Made by a program: the position numbers and the translations under genes
Notes under the pieces: model-generated
Databases searched by the model: none
Told to the model about the DNA's origin: nothing
Seen by the model: only the letters and a program-made list of their open reading frames with translations
Part shown: piece by piece, positions 43,635 to 47,421 of the stretch
How the letters are laid out: each line of letters begins with the position of its first letter
Position numbering within the stretch: the stretch's first letter is position 1
From: Rhizobium sp. Root482
Lineage (GTDB): Bacteria > Pseudomonadota > Alphaproteobacteria > Rhizobiales > Rhizobiaceae
Direction: 5' to 3'
DNA: 47,421 nt
Assembly (NCBI RefSeq): GCF_001426565.1
Contig: NZ_LMFA01000011.1
Span: 1-47,421 of the forward strand

Positions 43635-45155
43635 TCAGACAGCGGTCCTGAGCTTTTCGTAGTTCCACGGCATCAGCTCGTCGAGCTGACTATTGGGGTG
43701 GCCGTTGACGATTCTGGTAAGCACGTCGGTGAGATAGCCAAGCGGTTCAGCGCCATTGAGCTTGGCGGTCTCAATGAGCGAGGCAATGGTTGCCCAGTGT
43801 TCGGCCCCTGCATCGGAGCCAGCAAACAGTGAGTTCTTGCGATTGAGGGCGATTGGCCTGATGGATCGCTCGACTGTGTTGGAGTCGATCTCGATGCGGC
43901 CGTCGTCGACGAACCGGGTCAGCCCATCCCAGCGTGATAGTGCGTACCGGATCGCCTCTGCAAGCTTCGTCTTCTGGCTGATGAAGCCAAGCTGTTCACG
44001 CAGCCAGGGAGCGAGGCTATCGGTGATCGGACGGCTTCTTTCCTGACGAGCCGTGCTGCGCTCTTCGTGCGTGCGGCCACGTATCTCGTCTTCGATCTTG
44101 TAGAGTTCGGCAATGCGTCTGAGTGCCTCGCTAGCAATGGGTGCGGGACCGGCGGCCGCCAGTTCGTAAAAGCGCCGACGAACGTGCGACCAGCAGAAAG
44201 CCAGCGATACGGTGTTCTTGGCAGCCAACGGGCGATAGCCGCTATAGCCGTCTACCTGAAGAATGCCGACGAAGCCGTCGAGATGGGCCATCGGACGCTC
44301 GGCTTTGCGATCCGGCGCGTAGACATAGACGACACCGGGCGGATCGGTTCCCTGCCAAGGCCTGTCATCTCAGGCATACGCCCAGAGCTGGCCGGTCTTG
44401 GTCTTGCCCCGTCCCGGATCAAGAACCGGGGCCGTCGTTTCGTCGGCGAAGAGCTTGGATGATGTCTTCAAAACGTCGAGCAGCCGTTGATGAACAGGCC
44501 GCAGGTGCCAGGCGGCCCGGCCGACCCAATCGGCAAGCGTCGAGCGGTCGAGATCGACCCCTTGCCGCTTGTAGATTTGCGCTTGGCGGTACAATGGCAG
44601 GTGATCGGCATACTTGGAGACCAGAACCTGGGCGACGGTTGCTTCGGTCGGAATACCGCCTTCGATCAGCCGGGAGGGAGCCGGAGCCTGAACCACGACA
44701 TCCTCGCAGGCCCGGCAGGCATACTTCGGGCGGCGCACGACCAGCACACGGAACTGGGCGGGGACAATGTCGAGCTTTTCGCTGACGTCTTCGCCAATCC
44801 GATGCAGATCATGGCGGCAGTCGGGACAGGCGTGATCATCGATATCGACGACCATCTCGATGCGTGGCAGGTGAGCTGGCAATGAACCCCGGTTCGTCCG
44901 CCGTTTGGCAACACGGGCCTGGCGCTCTGGGGCAGAAGCTTCTTCTTTCGCTTCCAGACCATTCGCTTCGACCTGCTCGGCTTCTTCCAAGCCCAGAAGT
45001 AGCTGATCTTCGGGAAGCGTTTCGGCGCGGCGACCGAACCGGTGGCGCTGCAATTCCTTGATGATCTGACGCAGGCGGGCATTCTCCGCCTCGCGCGAAA
45101 GCACCATCGCTTTCAGCGCGTTCAGGTCATCCGGAAGCTCTTCCGCCCTTGTCGT
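43635..45155 (-). pseudogene. IS66 TnpC transposase with an in-frame TGA
   Basis: The first part (45155-44373) has MTTRAEELPDDLNALKAMVL, a zinc-finger region CPDCRHDL and CRACED, and RSTLADWVG...LHADETT-like FADETTAPVLDPG (catalytic Asp). It ends GQLWAYA then TGA at 44370-44372. The very next codons continue in the same frame: DDRPWQGTDPPGVVYVYAPD, MAHLDGFVGILQVDGYSGYR and RSIRPIALNRKNSLFAGSDAG (Glu-bearing C-terminal region) to 43635. IS66 proteins have Arg (CGA) where TGA now stands, so one C-to-T change inactivates the transposase. Confidence 0.9.
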
Positions 45156-45229
45156 CATGGGACAAGAACAGCATATTTTGCCTCGCAAAACGAGCTATTG
45201 GATGCGGCTGATTCAATTGGTCGCGGCCG

Positions 45230-45586
45230 CTATCCGGCCTTAACGGGGGTGCGCGTTTCGATTGGCGCATGCACGCGTTTCCAATCGAGTCCCTCGAACA
45301 AAGCCGAGAATTGCGCGGCCGTCAGATGCATCGCGCCGTCCTGCATTCGGGGCCAATGGAACTCGCCATCCTCAAGCCGCTTGGCGACCAGGCATACGCC
45401 ACTGCCATCCCAGAATATCAGTTTGATGCGGTCGGTTCGCTTGGCCCGGAACACATAGATTGTGCCGGAGAACGGATCAGCACCCATCTCGGCCTTCACC
45501 AATGCGGCCAATCCCTCTGCGCCTTTGCGGAAGTCGACGGGCTTGGTGGCGATCATGACTTTCACCGCACCAGACGGGCCAATCAC
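45230..45586 (-). CDS. tnpB: IS66 TnpB (OrfB)
   Basis: Predicted 118 residues: MIGPSGAVKVMIATKPVDFR, EGLAALVKAEMGADPFSGTI and YVFRAKRTDRIKLIFWDGSG, then VCLVAKRLEDGEFHWPR. The standard accessory protein of IS66 elements, required for transposition but of undefined biochemistry. It overlaps tnpA by four bases and precedes tnpC by 74. Intact. Confidence 0.95.
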   Translation of the reverse strand: MIGPSGAVKVMIATKPVDFRKGAEGLAALVKAEMGADPFSGTIYVFRAKRTDRIKLIFWDGSGVCLVAKRLEDGEFHWPRMQDGAMHLTAAQFSALFEGLDWKRVHAPIETRTPVKAG

Positions 45587-45972
45587 GACGATGCCTTCAT
45601 AGCTTGGATGACCGCTGCGATGGTCGCGCTGTCCGTGCCAGATGCGATCCTGAGTAGCGCACCGTCAATCTCCAACTCGATGGCGACTGCTAGCGGCGTG
45701 CTCTTAGCCATCGTCTTTCGCCGTCTCAAAGGCATCTCTGCAGGCTTATCCATCACCGCTGGCACGAACATCGGCGTTGACGTCTGCCCCGATGGTTTCC
45801 GCGAATGCCGCCGCCAGGTGAACAACTGACCAGGCGACAAACCGTGCCGCCGCGCAACAGCACTGACCGACATCTCGCCGCTATGACTTTCGGCAACAAT
45901 CTGAAGCTTCTCCTCGTCGCTCCATTCGCGGCGGCGACCTGATCCAGTGAAAACCTCAAACCGCTGCACCAT
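45583..45972 (-). CDS. tnpA: IS66 TnpA (OrfA)
   Basis: Predicted 129 residues. MVQRFEVFTGSGRRREWSDE, LQIVAESHSGEMSVSAVARRHGLS and GQLFTWRRH form the helix-turn-helix DNA-binding region of IS66 TnpA, and the C-terminus has LEIDGALLRIASGTDSATI. Intact; couples to tnpB through an ATGA overlap. Confidence 0.95.
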   Translation of the reverse strand: MVQRFEVFTGSGRRREWSDEEKLQIVAESHSGEMSVSAVARRHGLSPGQLFTWRRHSRKPSGQTSTPMFVPAVMDKPAEMPLRRRKTMAKSTPLAVAIELEIDGALLRIASGTDSATIAAVIQAMKASS

Positions 45973-46088
45973 CTCATCGCCTTGGTGCTAGGCGTAAACC
46001 CTGTAATCGTCATATGTCGAAGCCCCGTTCGGGCACAACATCTACGATCAAGCAGTGATCCGGAAGGTGGGAGCATAACAGCGCTTAC

Positions 46089-46240
46089 AATGGAGGCGGA
46101 AATCAGCCTCCTAAACCGCGCGCCAGACGACAGCGATTTGAGCTGAGCTGCCGTTAGAGTAGAACTTCCACAAGACTTTCACTGAAATGACGGCCGCAAC
46201 TGTCAGCCGACGTCAGATGGGCGTGCGCGCGATTTGAAGA
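46089..46240. other. Short spacer right of IS66
   Basis: About 150 bases between the IS66 end and the AraC-family gene. If the ART-like gene was split by the IS, its 3' part should resume here; no recognisable continuation is visible. Confidence 0.3.
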
Positions 46241-47263
46241 TCAGTGCAAAGAAGCGCGATCGCCGCTCTGGGCTCGCCAGTTGTGCGGCGTCACGCCCTG
46301 CCATTCCTTGAATGCACGATAGAACGAGCTCGTGTCCTGATAACCCAACAGGACTGCAACTTCATCGATACTAATTGTTGGATCTGAAAGAAGGTGCTCG
46401 CCCAACTCCTGCCGCGCGTCAGCCAGAAGCTGCCGAAACGTTGTGCCGTCCTCGGTAATGCGGCGCTGCAGGGTGCGTTCACTCGTTCCCAGGTCTCGAG
46501 CAATGCTGGAAATCTCGGGTCGGCCACTGGCGAGACTGCGCTTGAGAACGACTTTCACTTGCTCAGAAAAGGTGCTTTCGGCTTCAAGGCCACTTCGGGC
46601 GGCGGCCAGCGCGGGCGTCAGAAGCGCCAGAAATTCCCAGTTGTGTCCCGGGAATGGTCTGTCAAGGTCGTTGGACCTCATCACAAGGAGGTTCCGCGTG
46701 GCATTATACCGAATAGGACAGCCGAAGAATGCTTCGTGTTCGGCGCCCCCGGATCGAGGACGTGCGAAATCGACCCGGAGGGGCGCGATATGTTGGCCAG
46801 TCCCTTTTCGTCCAAGTTGGACAACGAATGCGAACGAGACATCGATCGACAGAGCTGGCTCGCTTTGCGTCGAGTAGGGCCATTCTTTCGATATTGTCAG
46901 TTCCCCGCCGCCTTCTGAAATGACGAATTTTTCGCACGTACTGAGCCTCTTGAAGCGGTCAATACGAGCCAATGCGTCGCGATAGTCGGCGGCATAGCAG
47001 GCCGCCAGGAATGCCGGCTGGTGACCGGACCTGTCAAAAGCCTTTACCAGCTTGATGGCGAAGTCAGGGTCATCAACGAGCTCCTCTACCGTTCTGTAGA
47101 TTGCAAAAATCTGGGTCGTGGACAGCAGCGCGTGGGTATTCAAGTGTAGGTTGGCCGGAAGCCGGGCATGCCGCAGAATGGCGGCAGGCTTTACCCCCGC
47201 TTCTTCAAATGCCCGCCAGAAGGCCTGCGGCATCTTGCACCTATCGGCCGGGATTGCGCTCAT
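46241..47263 (-). CDS. AraC-family regulator with Arabinose_bd-type sensor domain
   Basis: Predicted 340 residues from ATG at 47263 (GGAG 9 bases upstream); a GTG lies five codons earlier. The N-terminal part (about 20-200) is the PF12625-type ligand-binding domain: GVKPAAILRHARLPANLHL, IFAIYRTVEELVDDPDFAIKL, then FVISEGGGELTISKEW. The C-terminal helix-turn-helix pair has ISSIARDLGTSERTLQRRITEDG and TFRQLLADAR with ISIDEVAVLLGYQDTSSFYRAF, then GVTPHNWR. Relatives control catabolic or virulence operons; the target probably lies to the right of the window, since 47264-47421 is upstream DNA. Confidence 0.92.
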   Translation of the reverse strand: MSAIPADRCKMPQAFWRAFEEAGVKPAAILRHARLPANLHLNTHALLSTTQIFAIYRTVEELVDDPDFAIKLVKAFDRSGHQPAFLAACYAADYRDALARIDRFKRLSTCEKFVISEGGGELTISKEWPYSTQSEPALSIDVSFAFVVQLGRKGTGQHIAPLRVDFARPRSGGAEHEAFFGCPIRYNATRNLLVMRSNDLDRPFPGHNWEFLALLTPALAAARSGLEAESTFSEQVKVVLKRSLASGRPEISSIARDLGTSERTLQRRITEDGTTFRQLLADARQELGEHLLSDPTISIDEVAVLLGYQDTSSFYRAFKEWQGVTPHNWRAQSGDRASLH

Positions 47264-47421
47264 CACCACCATCTCCACATCGGCATTGAGAGTTCTCTTT
47301 GGCTGATGCCAACCAGGTTCTCAGAGTCGGATTCGAAAAGCATTCAACGATATCCATACCTTGCAAGCCGTCTGGTTATCAGGCGAATGTGGGCGATCAT
47401 GATCCAAGCTTCGGCTGATGC
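47264..47421. promoter_or_regulatory. Upstream region of the AraC-family gene
   Basis: About 160 bases to the window end. It should contain the promoter of the AraC gene and possibly of a divergent target outside. AAGCATTCAACGATATCCATACC near 47338-47360 is AT-richer than its surroundings. No feature is certain. Confidence 0.3.

Larger units (their letters stand above)
43623..46088 (-). mobile_element. IS66-family element, complete but with a mutated tnpC
   Basis: About 2466 bases carrying tnpA, tnpB and tnpC in the standard order. The termini are GTAGGCG-TGTTCTC at 43623 and, on the opposite strand from 46088, GTAAGCGCTGTTATG, matching the imperfect GTAAGCG-type inverted repeats of IS66. 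The flanking 8-base sequences (AAGCCTTC and AATGGAGG) do not match, so no target duplication is seen; the insertion may be old or recombined. Confidence 0.8.

Noticed and set aside
43615..46096. 8-base target duplication of IS66
   Set aside because: The flanks (AAGCCTTC and AATGGAGG) do not match.

Overview
The window looks like a secondary replicon (chromid or large plasmid) of a member of the Rhizobiaceae (Rhizobium/Sinorhizobium/Agrobacterium group). The reasons are a minCDE operon, which in this family often sits on a secondary replicon, several Ku genes plus a large LigD, a DUF982 gene, an Hsp20 gene with a ROSE-type leader, and IS families common in rhizobia (IS66, IS21, IS110, IS481, IS5, IS3, IS630). 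The replicon type is inference. No rRNA, tRNA, CRISPR array or replication origin was seen.

Layout. 1-3300 is an IS-riddled end: an IS3-type element ends against a 5'-truncated Ku gene, a complete Ku gene faces it tail to tail, then come IS110 and IS481 remnants, a probable trbH (conjugation) remnant and an IS21 end. 3500-7200 holds two NmrA-like oxidoreductases, each next to a divergent regulator (HxlR and AraC). 7500-10370 is minCDE with an IS21 istA remnant abutting minE. 10800-12200 has an IS5 remnant, a small lipoprotein and a 37-residue membrane peptide. 12200-16900 is the main end-joining locus: LigD, a downstream gene with two HARP-like repeats, and upstream pseudogenes of a small stress-type protein, Ku and an SDR dehydrogenase. 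17600-21600 is one very large hybrid sensor kinase. 21850-24110 contains pseudoazurin, GlxA-type regulator and IS66 tnpA pseudogenes around an intact DUF4336 gene. 24950-26170 is an apparent operon of small unknown genes, including a 57-residue one. 26600-30070 is a compact cluster of exported unknowns with an ankyrin protein. 30800-32750 is a LysR/EamA divergent pair. 32800-36400 holds two small rhizobial genes (one DUF982), Hsp20 under a ROSE-like thermometer, a deleted DNA ligase, and two intact Ku genes. 36500-43000 has an exonuclease III remnant, a truncated receiver, a frameshifted PHB-depolymerase-type esterase, an FAD/NAD(P) protein, an EthD-family protein and an alpha/beta hydrolase split from its Tat leader. 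43200-46100 is an IS66 element whose tnpC carries one in-frame TGA and whose end supplies the stop codon of an upstream gene. The window ends with an AraC-family regulator.

How it fits together. The recurrent theme is bacterial non-homologous end joining. Three intact Ku genes, two broken Ku genes, one intact three-domain LigD and one deleted ligase lie within 36 kb, with stress-type neighbours and one good candidate EcfG-type promoter. Two types of Ku are visible (a '-SFWKGYLKLSL-' type and a '-NWKGFIKFGE-' type), and both recur. The most novel-looking components are the HARP-like gene immediately downstream of ligD, the exported-unknown cluster at 26.6-30.1 kb, and the small-gene operon at 25-26 kb. 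Many genes outside these cores are broken, which fits an accessory region undergoing gene decay and IS turnover.
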